Origin: Thiolapillus brandeum
GTDB lineage: Bacteria > Pseudomonadota > Gammaproteobacteria > Chromatiales > Chromatiaceae
Length of the DNA stretch: 64,000 nt
Direction: 5' to 3'
Assembly (NCBI RefSeq): GCF_000828615.1
Contig: NZ_AP012273.1
Span: forward strand, 682,001-746,000
A model generated the notes under the pieces. That model searched no databases. It was not told the DNA's origin and saw only the letters and a list, made by a program, of their open reading frames with translations. The translations under genes were made by a program, and so were the position numbers. This document shows positions 39,663 to 48,604 of this stretch, piece by piece (the first letter of the stretch is position 1; every line of letters starts with the position of its first letter).

Positions 39663-40840
39663 TGTTGGGCCTCCAGGAAATTCCTGATGAGGTTGCTCAG
39701 AACCTCGATCAGTTCATCGATCTGTTCATCGCTGATGATCAGGGGGGGCAGCAGGCGCACCACCCTGTCGGCGGTGACATTGATCAGCAGGCCGTTTTCC
39801 AGCGCTTTGCCTACCAGTTCGCCGCAGGGCTGTTCCAGTTCTATGCCCAGCATCAATCCGGCGTAACGGATCTCCCTGACACCCTCCTGATCGGCCAGGG
39901 CGGCGGACAGGCCCTGATGCAGCTTGTCTCCTGCCTGGGCGGCCCGATCCCATAAATTGCCGGTGTTCATTGCTTCGAGGACTGCCAGGCCTGCCGCGCA
40001 AGCGAGGGGGTTGCCGCCAAAAGTGGAACCATGGTTGCCGGGGGCAAACAGCTCTGCGGCTTCTCCCCGGGCCAGGCAGGCGCCAACGGGAACGCCGTTG
40101 CCCAGGGCCTTGGCCAGGGTCATCACGTCAGGCACCAGATCATGATGCTGGAAAGCAAAGGGTTTGCCGGTACGGCCCATGCCGGTCTGGATCTCGTCCA
40201 GCATCATCAGCCAGTTGTGTTCATCGCACAGGGCGCGGATGCCGGGCAGGTAATCCTCGGGTGGAATATTCACACCGCCTTCGCCCTGCACGGGTTCCAC
40301 CAGTACTGCAGCGATATCCCTGAGATTGCCGGCAGCTGTCTTCAGTGCCTCCAGGTCGCCAAACGGCACCCGGGCAAAGCCCTGTACCAGGGGTTCGAAA
40401 CCGGCTTGTACCTTGCGGTTGCCGGTAGCGGTGAGGGTGGCCATGGTGCGGCCATGAAAACTTTCCTCCATTACCAGGATCACCGGGTTGTCGATACCGC
40501 GTTTGTGCCCATGCAGTCGCGCCAGCTTGATGGCGGCTTCATTGGCTTCAGCGCCGGAGTTGCTGAAAAACACGCGATCCATGCCGGCGAGGGCGGTAAG
40601 TTGTTCGCCCAGCTGCTGCTGGTTGGCCACGCCATACAGGTTGGAGGTATGCACCAGCTTGTCCGCCTGCTCACAAATGGCCCGGGTGACAGCCGGATGA
40701 GCATGACCCAGGCTGCATACGGCAATCCCGGCAATGGCGTCGAGATAGGACTTTCCCTGGTCATCGTAAAGGTACATCCCCTCGCCCTTGACGAAAGTGA
40801 CGGGAAGCCGGTTGTAAGTGTTCATGAGTACGTCTTTCAT
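39659..40840 (-). CDS. argD: Acetylornithine/succinyldiaminopimelate aminotransferase
   Basis: PLP aminotransferase of arginine synthesis, often also used for lysine synthesis. 393 aa. Conserved: [44 protein letters not shown], the PLP lysine in [12 protein letters not shown] and [13 protein letters not shown]. Start ATG 40840 gives [16 protein letters not shown]; the ATG at 40825 is an alternative. Translationally coupled to argF. Confidence 0.97.
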   Translation of the reverse strand: MKDVLMNTYNRLPVTFVKGEGMYLYDDQGKSYLDAIAGIAVCSLGHAHPAVTRAICEQADKLVHTSNLYGVANQQQLGEQLTALAGMDRVFFSNSGAEANEAAIKLARLHGHKRGIDNPVILVMEESFHGRTMATLTATGNRKVQAGFEPLVQGFARVPFGDLEALKTAAGNLRDIAAVLVEPVQGEGGVNIPPEDYLPGIRALCDEHNWLMMLDEIQTGMGRTGKPFAFQHHDLVPDVMTLAKALGNGVPVGACLARGEAAELFAPGNHGSTFGGNPLACAAGLAVLEAMNTGNLWDRAAQAGDKLHQGLSAALADQEGVREIRYAGLMLGIELEQPCGELVGKALENGLLINVTADRVVRLLPPLIISDEQIDELIEVLSNLIRNFLEAQQ

Positions 40841-41143
40841 AGCAGTATTTCAGCGAAATCCATAAAAACAAAAGGCAGCCCCGTTTCCGGCGCCACCTGT
40901 GCTTTGCGAACCCTATGCTCCAAAGCAAACAACGGACACTACCGAAACGGATGAGGAGTGTCAATACTCGTTCCGAATCATGGGAAGGGGTTGGCGGTTG
41001 CCCCGGGTGAAGGGTCGATGGGCTTCCGGAGGGCCCTTGCTGCCGGTCGGCTGTGGACGTGATCGTACGAAATTGTGTGAAGGAATCAGGGGGTGTTTCC
41101 TGAAAAACAGGATGGATCAGGCCGTGCCCGTAAGTTGAACCTG
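40841..41143. other. Intergenic region, argD / nosD-like gene
   Basis: About 300 bp. It must contain the argD promoter. No ArgR box could be recognised and no gene supported. Confidence 0.5.
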
Positions 41144-42388
41144 TTATTCATCATGGTGCGTATTTGCCGGGTCAACTGAACCAGACGGAGGTTGCATCAG
41201 AGGCGTCGGGTCGGCATACATGAGATCGGGTTCGGAAGAAGGAACCAGGCGCTGTACGAAGTCGATGAGGGTGAGGGCGGGTGAGCCGCGGTAAAAACGG
41301 GCCATGGACCGATCCATCCAGATGCGGTCGGCATACAGATAGACGCGATGGGGCTGGTCGCCGATGCCATCGCTGTCAAGATCGAAGCCGCTGTAATTGT
41401 CCCAGTAGTTGTGTTCCCAGTGATTCAGGCGTGAGGTATTCGTGGTACTGCCCATGACATCCACAAAATTGTCGATAAACAGGTTGTGATGGATTTCATG
41501 GCCTCCCCTTTCACCGTAGAAGTATGTGGCCACGTCATTGAAGGTAAACAGGTTGTTTTCGATGGTGAGTATATTTTCCGCTTCCAGGGGTGAGGTGGCC
41601 AGGAGGCCGATGGCGCAATGGGCAATCTCGTTGCCGGTGATATGGATCTGATAGCTTTCCTTGACGGAAATGCCGTATCCGGTGATTTTGCGCATGTCCA
41701 GCATATGGTTGTCGGCGATGATCAGTTCGTCGGAATAGATGACGGTGACACCGTTGTAGTTGTCTTCGAAGGTATTGCCGCGAATTTCATTCTCCGGGGA
41801 GAACACCAGCTCCATGCTGATGCGGCTGTGGCGCATGCTGTTGCCAATGATACGGTTCTCCCGGGAGTTGGAGATAACCATGTCCCGGGAGTTCTCGATC
41901 AGGTTGTCCTGGATGAAATTCTCGTGACTGTACCAAAGGCGTATCCCTTCACCGCGCAAGGTGACATCGTCGCCCCGGGAGCTTATCCGGTTGCCGATGA
42001 TCCGGTTTCCGTGAGCGTTGCTCAGGTGAATGCCAAACAGAGTGTCGCTGATGATGTTGTCCTGAATGACCGTATCATTGGCTTTGACCAGGATGCCGGC
42101 ATCCACCTTGTCGTGGGACTCGCCGGAATTGTGAATGTACAAACCCTTCACCACGGCCTGGTCGGCCTCCACGGTGATCACTGTGCCGCTGCCGCCACCA
42201 TCCACATGCACTTTTCCCTTGCCGTCCAGGGTGATCTGCTTCCTGATGACGACCGGCCCGGAATACTCGCCGGGCGGCGGGGTGAGGGTGCCGCCTTCAG
42301 GAGTGAGTTCCACGTACAACTGTAGCGGCGGAAGTGCCCAGGACGGCACTGCCAGAAACAGCAACAACAGGACAAGTAAGAATCCCAT
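41144..42388 (-). CDS. NosD-like periplasmic right-handed beta-helix protein
   Basis: 414 aa. Signal peptide (about 1-18, ends SWA), then many parallel beta-helix coils of the form NxIxxNxI (DTVIQDNIISD, NRIIGNRIS, NFIQDNLIENS, NRIIGNSM and others) and the C-terminal NHWEHNYWDNYSGFDLDSDGIGD that is typical of NosD. NosD helps assemble the copper site of nitrous oxide reductase, but no nosZ, nosF or nosY is in the window, so a general copper or carbohydrate-related role is equally possible. Start ATG 42388. Confidence 0.85.
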   Translation of the reverse strand: MGFLLVLLLLFLAVPSWALPPLQLYVELTPEGGTLTPPPGEYSGPVVIRKQITLDGKGKVHVDGGGSGTVITVEADQAVVKGLYIHNSGESHDKVDAGILVKANDTVIQDNIISDTLFGIHLSNAHGNRIIGNRISSRGDDVTLRGEGIRLWYSHENFIQDNLIENSRDMVISNSRENRIIGNSMRHSRISMELVFSPENEIRGNTFEDNYNGVTVIYSDELIIADNHMLDMRKITGYGISVKESYQIHITGNEIAHCAIGLLATSPLEAENILTIENNLFTFNDVATYFYGERGGHEIHHNLFIDNFVDVMGSTTNTSRLNHWEHNYWDNYSGFDLDSDGIGDQPHRVYLYADRIWMDRSMARFYRGSPALTLIDFVQRLVPSSEPDLMYADPTPLMQPPSGSVDPANTHHDE

Positions 42389-42447
42389 GAATTCCGGATG
42401 GATGAGCAGAAAAAGGAAAAGTTTGCGGCAATTGGTTTTTCAATGCA

Positions 42448-42648
42448 TTAACTCATGTCAACTGGACAACTTCGGCCATGCCTGCGGATCAGGGTTCTGG
42501 CGGCATTGCCATACCGCTTGATCCATTGAGCCAGCACTGCGTCGCTGATGCCGGAACTTGAAGTCAACTGGCGTTCCAGGCGTTGCAGGCCTTCTTCCGA
42601 TAGCCGTTGTTGACGTGATACACCGGGCCGGGGATGTCGCCCTGTCAT
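42448..42648 (-). CDS. Small ORF upstream of the nosD-like gene
   Basis: 66 codons with GGAG 9 nt before the ATG at 42648. Product basic and helical (GLQRLERQLTSSSGISDAVL, AQWIKRYGNAARTLIRRHG). No family recognised; it could be a real small protein or a remnant of a longer gene. It stops 60 nt before the nosD-like start. Confidence 0.35.
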   Translation of the reverse strand: MTGRHPRPGVSRQQRLSEEGLQRLERQLTSSSGISDAVLAQWIKRYGNAARTLIRRHGRSCPVDMS

Positions 42649-42680
42649 GATGGGCTGCTCCTTTTGGTATGTGTTGGATC

Positions 42681-43055
42681 TTCAGGGGGAAGGCGATGCT
42701 GGGAATACCGGGAGCCTTCCCAGTGTCCTGCTTTTGCACAGGGAAGTGCTTATGTCGCGGGAGGACAGGAAGTCCGTAGCGACCAGTGATGTACCTACAT
42801 CCCTTCCGGCGCATCGCTTCCGCATGACCCCCAGGGAAGGGGGAAATGCTGGAAATGTCGGGAACATTTCCAGTGCCCTGCTTTTGCACAGGGAGGTGCT
42901 TATGTCGCGGGAGGACAGGAAGTCCGTAGCGACCAGTGAAGTACCTACATCCCTTCCGGCGCATCGCTTCCGCATGACCCCCAGGGAAGGGGGAAATGCT
43001 GGAAATGTCGGGAACATTTCCAGTGCCCTGCTCACGCGATGTACCTACATCCCTG
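42681..43055. repeat. 150-bp tandem repeat
   Basis: Two complete units (42731-42880 and 42881-43030) differ at only two positions. A degenerate partial unit precedes them (about 42681-42730) and a short echo follows (43039-43055). Each unit has a perfect 10-bp hairpin CTGGAAATGT/ACATTTCCAG and a GATGTA-CC-TACATC dyad (GAAGTA in unit 2). The period is a multiple of three, so frames on both strands stay open. Confidence 0.9.
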
Positions 43056-43059
43056 CAGG

Positions 43060-43084
43060 CAAAAACCCGGCACGGGGCCGGGTT
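43060..43084 (-). terminator. Rho-independent terminator of sodB
   Basis: On the minus strand an 8-bp stem AACCCGGC/GCCGGGTT (plus-strand arms 43064-43071 and 43077-43084) with a 5-nt loop is followed directly by TTT and more T. It lies 24 nt after the sodB stop. Confidence 0.85.
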
Positions 43085-43107
43085 CTGGTGGGATGCTGAT
43101 GTGGTGA

Positions 43108-43689
43108 TCAGCCCAGGTTGTCAGCCACGAAGTCCCAGTTCACCACGTTGAAGAAGTCAGCAATGTACTGGGGACGTACGTTGCGCTTGTCGATGTAATA
43201 GGCATGTTCCCAGACATCGATGGTCAACAGAGGGGTTTGGCCGTCACGCATGGGGTTGCCTGCACCAGAGGTGTTGACGATCTCCAGGGAACCGTCGCTG
43301 TTCTTCACCAGCCAGGTCCAGCCGCAGCCGAAGTTGGTGGCGGCGGAAGTGGAGAACTTCTCCTTGAAATCGGCAAAGGAGCCAAAGGCGCTGTTGATGG
43401 CGTCTGCCAGAGCGCCGCCGGGTTCGCCACCGCCATTCGGGCTCATGCAGTTGAAGTAGAAGGTGTGGTTCCATACCTGGGCGCCATTGTTGAAGATGCC
43501 GCCCTCGGCCTTCATCACGATTTCTTCCAGGCTGGCGTTCTCGAACTCGGTGCCGGGAATCAGATTGTTGAGATTGTCCACGTAAGTGGCATGATGCTTG
43601 TCGTGGTGATAGTCAAGGGTTTCCACGGAGATGTGAGGCTGCAGGGCATCTTTGGCATAGGGCAGAACGGGTAATGTATGTGTTGTCAT
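43108..43689 (-). CDS. sodB: Superoxide dismutase, iron type
   Basis: 193 aa, cytoplasmic. Metal ligands: the histidine of HHDKHHATYVDNLN, the histidine of WNHTFYFNCMSP, and Asp/His of DVWEHAYYIDKRNVRPQYIADF. Length and the FYFNCMSPNGGGEP segment fit iron-type SodB. No signal peptide. AGGAG before the ATG; a terminator follows. Divergent from hyuB. Confidence 0.96.
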   Translation of the reverse strand: MTTHTLPVLPYAKDALQPHISVETLDYHHDKHHATYVDNLNNLIPGTEFENASLEEIVMKAEGGIFNNGAQVWNHTFYFNCMSPNGGGEPGGALADAINSAFGSFADFKEKFSTSAATNFGCGWTWLVKNSDGSLEIVNTSGAGNPMRDGQTPLLTIDVWEHAYYIDKRNVRPQYIADFFNVVNWDFVADNLG

Positions 43690-43948
43690 GAATATTCTCC
43701 TGAGTTTATTTTGCCCGAATTCGTGGGTTCATCAGGGCGCATCGCACTAGCACTTGATTGGTCAGGCTCTATGAAAAAGCTCACCAGACCCGAGGGTATG
43801 GCTGGGATTCTTCACACCGCCATTCAAATCCGTATCCTGCACTCTGCGCCAATTCTGAACCCATGGATTCAGGTTTTGGTTAATTCTTTAGTGAATTGCT
43901 TGGTTATTAGGCTGATAAGGTTATTCTGAATCACGGCAAAATGCAATA

Positions 43949-45562
43949 ATGCGTGCCATGAAGATGCCAACGGCAATAGACAATTTCCCGGATGCCCTGA
44001 CTCTGAGCCTGTTTGCCAGCCGGGTGGACGCCATCTGTGATGACATGGGTGTCGTGCTGCGCAACACGGCCTTTTCTCCGAATATCCGTGACCGCCTGGA
44101 TTATTCCTGCGCCATTTTCGATGCCCATGGCGAGCTGTGTGCCCAGGCGGCGCATATTCCCGTGCACCTGGGCAGCATGGCGTTTGCCATGGGTGATATC
44201 GTCAGCCGCCTGGAGTGGCGGGAGCATGACCAGGTGATTCTGAACGACCCTTTTCTCGGGGGTACTCATCTGCCGGACGTTACGCTCATCGCGCCTGTAT
44301 TCGTGGCGGGGGATTTAGAGGGTTTTGTCGTAAATCGCGCTCATCATGCCGATATTGGTGCGGATACACCGGGCTCCATGCCGGTTTCCTCGCGCCTGGA
44401 TGAGGAGGGGCTGGTCATCGAGCCGGTGCATCTGGTGCGCCAGGGGCAACGGGTGGAAGATGTTTGGGAGCGTATCCTGGACGCCACCCGCAATCCGCGT
44501 ACGGCGGAAGGGGATATCAGCGCCCAGCTCAGCGCCAACCGGACCGGTATCGCCCGCCTTCAGGCCTTCATTGCCGAGCAGGGCAGGGAGGGCTACCGGC
44601 AGGGGGTGAGGGCTCTGAACGACTATGGCCAGCGCATGGCGCGATCCGCCCTGGAGAAGATTCCCCAGGGGGAATACTATTTCGAGGATTTCCTGGATGA
44701 TGACGGCCAGGGACAGGCGGACCTGTTGTTGAAAGTGTGCATCAGGGTTGATCGCCAGGGAGTGCATGTGGATTTCACGGGTACTGCTGAACAGGTAAAG
44801 GGCAATGTGAATTGCCCTCTGTCCGTGGCGGCCGCCGGGGTGTATTACGTATTCCGTTGTATTATGCCGCCTCAGACACCGGCTTGTGCCGGGGTGTTCC
44901 GGGACATCAGCCTGCATGCGCCGGAGGGTTGTCTGCTCAATGCCTGTTATCCCTCCGCTGTGGCGGCAGGCAATGTGGAGACCAGCACCCGGGTGGTGGA
45001 TCTGGTCATGGGGGCTTTGGCCCAGGCCCTGCCGGAGGAGATTCCCGCCGCCAGCCATGGCAGTATGAACAATCTGGCCATGGGTTCCGCCAGAGCCGGG
45101 GAAACCTGGGACTATTACGAAACCATGGGTGGTGGAATGGGCGCAGGCCCCCGGGGTGGCGGCCTGAGCGCTGTGCAGACTCATATGACCAACACTTTGA
45201 ACACCCCCGTGGAAGTGTTGGAACAGCAATATCCCCTGCGGCTGCGCCAGTATGCCATCCGCCGGGGTTCCGGAGGGCCGGGACGCCGCCGGGGTGGTGA
45301 TGGGCTGATCAGGGAATTCGAGTTTCTTGGTGATGCCGAGATTTCCCTGCTGACGGAACGCCGCCATCATCGTCCCTGGGGCCTGGCTGGTGGAAAATCC
45401 GGTGCGCCAGGTATCAACCGGCTCAATAATGCGATTCTGCCCGCCAAGTGTCATCGCCATGTGCGGGCGGGTGATGTGCTGTGTATTGAAACTCCCGGTG
45501 GCGGCGGCTGGGGAGAAACGGAGGAGATGGTTACTCCTCTAAATGATGGATCTACCGGATGA
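43949..45562 (+). CDS. hyuB: Hydantoinase B/oxoprolinase family protein
   Basis: 537 aa, the length of HyuB. Conserved segments: RNTAFSPNIRDRLDYSCAIFDAHGELCAQAAHIPVHLGSMA region, LNDPFLGGTHLPD, NRAHHADIGADTPGSMP, the NVNCPLSVAAAGVYYVFRC region and the C-terminal RRGSGGPGRRRGGDG. In most genomes it works with HyuA in ATP-dependent hydrolysis of hydantoins, 5-oxoproline or N-methylhydantoin; no hyuA is here, so the activity is uncertain. The start could also be ATG 43958 or 43964. Followed by the asnO-like gene after 20 nt. Confidence 0.88.
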   Translation: MRAMKMPTAIDNFPDALTLSLFASRVDAICDDMGVVLRNTAFSPNIRDRLDYSCAIFDAHGELCAQAAHIPVHLGSMAFAMGDIVSRLEWREHDQVILNDPFLGGTHLPDVTLIAPVFVAGDLEGFVVNRAHHADIGADTPGSMPVSSRLDEEGLVIEPVHLVRQGQRVEDVWERILDATRNPRTAEGDISAQLSANRTGIARLQAFIAEQGREGYRQGVRALNDYGQRMARSALEKIPQGEYYFEDFLDDDGQGQADLLLKVCIRVDRQGVHVDFTGTAEQVKGNVNCPLSVAAAGVYYVFRCIMPPQTPACAGVFRDISLHAPEGCLLNACYPSAVAAGNVETSTRVVDLVMGALAQALPEEIPAASHGSMNNLAMGSARAGETWDYYETMGGGMGAGPRGGGLSAVQTHMTNTLNTPVEVLEQQYPLRLRQYAIRRGSGGPGRRRGGDGLIREFEFLGDAEISLLTERRHHRPWGLAGGKSGAPGINRLNNAILPAKCHRHVRAGDVLCIETPGGGGWGETEEMVTPLNDGSTG

Positions 45563-45582
45563 TTCCGAAAGGAGATAAATGA

Positions 45583-47361
45583 ATGTGCGGCATCTGTGGT
45601 GAATTGCGTTTTGATGGCCGGCCGGCGGATCTCACGGCGATCGGGCGTATGACCGAGCGTCTGCGTCCCCGGGGGCCGGATCACGGAGGCAGCTATTCGG
45701 ATGGTGAGCTGGGCTTTGGCCACCGGCGCCTGTCCATTATCGATCTGTCGGAAAAATCCAATCAGCCTCTGGTGGACCAGGAGCTGGGTCTGGCCCTGGT
45801 GTTCAATGGCACCATTTACAACTATCGGGAGCTGCGCCGGGATCTGCAGCAGCGCGGCTATCATTTCTTTTCCGAGGGGGATTCAGAGGTCATTCTCAAG
45901 GCCTACCGGGAATGGGGTGAGGACTGCCCCCGGCATCTGCACGGCATGTTCTCCTTTGCGCTTTGGGATATGCGGGACAAAACCCTGTTCCTGGCCCGGG
46001 ACCGGTTTGGCATCAAGCCCTGCTACTGGAGCCGGGATGGGCAACGGTTTCGTTTTGCGTCCAGTCTGCCGGCCCTGCTGGCCGGGGGTGGCGTGGATAC
46101 CTCCCTGGACGCCGCAGCCCTGCATTTTCAGTTCACCCTGCATGGGGTGGTGCCCGCGCCGCGCACGGTTCTCAATGGCGTGCGCAAGCTGGAACCCGCC
46201 ACCTGGCTGAAGCTGCAAGCCGACGGGCGGGAAAGCCGGGGATGTTACTGGGCCCTGGAAGCGACGCGCCCCGGCAGGCCATTGGCCGAGGAAGAATGGG
46301 TTGAAGCCGTCCATGAAAAGCTGCGGGCGGCGGTGGCCAGACGCAACGATGTTGCTGACGTGCCCGTGGGTGTGCTGCTGTCCGGTGGTCTGGATTCCAG
46401 CCTGCTGGTGGCACTGCTGGCCGAGTTGGGCCGGAGTGATCTGCATACCTACAGCATCGGCTTCGAGGATCAGCCCGAAGAAGCTGGCAATGAGTTCGAA
46501 TACTCGGATCAGGTGGTTGAACGCTACCATCCCCATCACCACAAGATGCTGGTGCCCAACGACCAGGTACTGGCGCGGCTGCCGGAGGCCGTGGACGCCA
46601 TGGCGGAACCCATGTTCGGCCAGGATGCCGTGGCTTTTTATCTGCTGTCGGAACAGGTGTCCAAAAGTATCAAGGTGGTGCAGTCCGGGCAGGGGGCTGA
46701 TGAAGTCTTTGGCGGTTATTTCTGGTTTCAGAAGATCATGGAGGATGACCAGGGCGACTGCGCCGACCGGCTGCGGCGCTATTACTTTGACCGGGATCAC
46801 CAGGAATACCTGAATATGGTGCAGGCGGCTTATCAGGTGGATGATGTCACCGGAGACTATATCCGGGAGCGCCTGGGCCAGGCCGGGGCGGATGAGTGCA
46901 TCGATGCCGTACTGCGCCTGGATGCCACCACCCTGATCGTGGATGATCCGGTCAAACGGGTGGACAACATGACCATGGCCTGGGGCCTGGAGGCCCGGGT
47001 GCCTTTTCTGGATCATGAACTGGTGGAACTGGCAGCGCGTTGTCCGCCGGACATCAAGTTTCAGTCCGGGGGCAAGCACCTGCTCAAGCGGGTTGCCCGG
47101 GGCATTGTGCCTGATGCCGTCATCGACCGGCCCAAGGGGTATTTTCCCATGCCTGCACTGAAATACGTGCGTGGTGAATTTCTGGAATTCATGCGCGATA
47201 TCGTGAACTCCCGGGCCTGCCGGGAGCGGGGGCTATACCAGCGAAAGTACCTAGAGCGCCTGTTGTCGGCTCCGGAGATGCACCATACCCGTATCCAGGG
47301 CAGCAAGCTGTGGCAATTGGCCCTGCTGGAGTTCTGGTTGCAGCGGCAGGTGGACGCCTGA
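45583..47361 (+). CDS. Asparagine-synthase-type amidotransferase (AsnO/NAGGN type)
   Basis: 592 aa. N-terminal class II glutaminase with Cys2 (MCGICGELRFDG) and PRGPDHGG, GHRRLSIIDLS and FNGTIYNYRELR; then the ATP-binding synthetase domain with LLSGGLDSSLLVALL. The N-terminal wording and the length match the N-acetylglutaminylglutamine amidotransferase group better than classical AsnB, which is about 550 aa. That group normally sits beside ngg and an M42 peptidase gene to make the osmolyte NAGGN; neither is adjacent. 20 nt after hyuB, with GAAAGGAG before ATG. Confidence 0.85.
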   Translation: MCGICGELRFDGRPADLTAIGRMTERLRPRGPDHGGSYSDGELGFGHRRLSIIDLSEKSNQPLVDQELGLALVFNGTIYNYRELRRDLQQRGYHFFSEGDSEVILKAYREWGEDCPRHLHGMFSFALWDMRDKTLFLARDRFGIKPCYWSRDGQRFRFASSLPALLAGGGVDTSLDAAALHFQFTLHGVVPAPRTVLNGVRKLEPATWLKLQADGRESRGCYWALEATRPGRPLAEEEWVEAVHEKLRAAVARRNDVADVPVGVLLSGGLDSSLLVALLAELGRSDLHTYSIGFEDQPEEAGNEFEYSDQVVERYHPHHHKMLVPNDQVLARLPEAVDAMAEPMFGQDAVAFYLLSEQVSKSIKVVQSGQGADEVFGGYFWFQKIMEDDQGDCADRLRRYYFDRDHQEYLNMVQAAYQVDDVTGDYIRERLGQAGADECIDAVLRLDATTLIVDDPVKRVDNMTMAWGLEARVPFLDHELVELAARCPPDIKFQSGGKHLLKRVARGIVPDAVIDRPKGYFPMPALKYVRGEFLEFMRDIVNSRACRERGLYQRKYLERLLSAPEMHHTRIQGSKLWQLALLEFWLQRQVDA

Positions 47362-47379
47362 TCGGAGCGGATGCCCATT

Positions 47380-47409
47380 CCAAGGCAGGACACCTCTGTC
47401 CTGCCTTGG
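47380..47409. terminator. Perfect 13-bp hairpin between convergent genes
   Basis: CCAAGGCAGGACA (47380-47392), loop CCTC, TGTCCTGCCTTGG (47397-47409). It lies between the asnO-like gene and the convergent secreted-protein gene, but without a T-run on either strand, so it may act through Rho or as an mRNA end stabiliser. Confidence 0.6.
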
Positions 47410-47420
47410 GTGACCGGGTA

Positions 47421-47870
47421 TCAGCGCTGGGGGCAGCTTACCAGGTTGCCGTTGATATCATAACAACTGCTGTTATGGGTCACGCTGGTGCTGCCGTTAC
47501 TGTGGTTCATGGAACTGTTTCCTTCGTAGCTGGCGCCGCTGTTGGTTGTGTACCGGGTGTTCCTGCTGCCAGAGGCGTTGCCTTGGCCGTCACTGGTGAA
47601 ACTGCCGCTGCTGTTGCCCTGACCGTAAGCACCTTTCCAGGAAGCGCCACTGTCGTGGATGGTGCTGCCATCCTTGGCATGTGTCGTATAGCCTGCCCTG
47701 CCGCCGTATCCGCCGTTGGGGCCGTGTATGCCACCAGCAGAAAAAGCGCTGTATCCACCGCTGGCGGTGGGTGTGACGCCACGGGCTTTGAACCGGGCTC
47801 CTGCCGCCGCGTCCAGTGTGGCCAGGGCAACAGAGGCGGTGAGTATGATTCCTGTGATTTTGTGGTTCAT
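47421..47870 (-). CDS. Secreted Gly/Ser/Asn-rich protein
   Basis: 149 aa. Signal peptide about 1-24 (ILTASVALATLDAAAG), then a low-complexity sequence rich in Gly, Ser, Asn, Thr (SSGSFTSDGQGNASGSRNTR) and a C-terminal pair of cysteines SSCYDINGNLVSCPQ. Similar short exported proteins occur in many gammaproteobacteria; the function is unknown. AAAGGAG ribosome site. Just downstream of the Spy-like gene on the same strand. Confidence 0.7.
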   Translation of the reverse strand: MNHKITGIILTASVALATLDAAAGARFKARGVTPTASGGYSAFSAGGIHGPNGGYGGRAGYTTHAKDGSTIHDSGASWKGAYGQGNSSGSFTSDGQGNASGSRNTRYTTNSGASYEGNSSMNHSNGSTSVTHNSSCYDINGNLVSCPQR

Positions 47871-47928
47871 GGTAATTCTCCTTTCGATGGGTTGCGCCGC
47901 ACGAGGGAGCGTGGCGCTGTTTACGTAT

Positions 47929-48420
47929 TCAACGGGCGAGAAGCAACTGCATCAGGAACTGGCGCAGGCGGTCCAGGCGTGTCAGGCTCAGTTCCATGCG
48001 ATCCGCCACCATGCGTTTCTGTTCCGGATCCAGGCTGTCGTAAAAATCCAGGCGCGTTTCACGTCCGAGATTGACTGCGTTGAGCACCGTTGCCTGACGT
48101 GCTTCCAGTCCATCTTCGAATGCCTTGCGCAGGTCGGGCACATCCTTGGCCAATTCCTTGTCCAGACGCTGGCGTAGCGCCTGCATTTCCTTTTGCACTG
48201 CGTGCACATTGGCCTGGGTCTGTTGGTGAATCTGCGCCAGGGCGGCTTGCTGTGTTTCGTTGAGATCCAGTTCATCGATGAGCTTCTGATCCAACATGTT
48301 GCCCAAAGGCGGCATGGCTGCCGTGCTGGAATTCCAGTAATTGCCCAGACCGGCCCAGGCGCTGCCCAGGCTGAGGATCAGGGCGGCCGTCAGAATAAGT
48401 TTGCGGGGTTTGCTGTTCAT
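47929..48420 (-). CDS. Spy/CpxP-like periplasmic protein
   Basis: 163 aa from ATG 48420, which has GGAGGC before it. Signal peptide about 1-23 (LILTAALILSLGSAWA); the mature part is all helical. LDLNETQQAALAQIHQQTQA contains the LTxxQ-type repeat of the CpxP/Spy family (LNETQ here); a second repeat is LDPEQKRMVADRM. Family members are periplasmic chaperones or stress sensors. Divergent from an OmpR/EnvZ-like pair, just as cpxP is divergent from cpxRA. Confidence 0.85.
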   Translation of the reverse strand: MNSKPRKLILTAALILSLGSAWAGLGNYWNSSTAAMPPLGNMLDQKLIDELDLNETQQAALAQIHQQTQANVHAVQKEMQALRQRLDKELAKDVPDLRKAFEDGLEARQATVLNAVNLGRETRLDFYDSLDPEQKRMVADRMELSLTRLDRLRQFLMQLLLAR

Positions 48421-48469
48421 TTGGATTGCCTCCGTGTGTTTTGGAGGCTCCAGTATCCAGTGTCCAGGT

Positions 48470-48515
48470 AAATGGCATTTGTCTGTAGACAGCCATTTGG
48501 TTAATGAATGGTTAA
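48470..48515. promoter_or_regulatory. Regulatory region between the spy-like gene and the two-component pair
   Basis: GGTTAA (48499-48504), TGAAT, GGTTAA (48510-48515): a direct repeat with an 11-bp period, the layout of OmpR/CpxR-family sites. Next to it an inverted repeat AAATGGC (48470-48476) / GCCATTT (48492-48498) surrounds the palindrome TGTCTGTAGACA. Likely operator of the adjacent response regulator. Confidence 0.5.
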
Positions 48516-48604
48516 CAGCCTTGTTGTCTGGGCTGGTGTTGGGAATAATGAAATCAAACAGCAGGCCGGGAATGCCACCCTGACAGGCACAGAGGAACAT
48601 AGTC

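Noticed and set aside
42681-43055. CRISPR array
   Set aside because: The units are 150 bp and contiguous, without short repeats separated by unique spacers, and no cas genes are near.
42458-43099. Open frames on both strands across the 150-bp repeat
   Set aside because: A repeat period divisible by three keeps frames open; neither strand shows a family or a good start.
45883-47079. 398-codon minus-strand frame over the asnO-like gene
   Set aside because: A shadow; the sense frame has all glutaminase and synthetase motifs.
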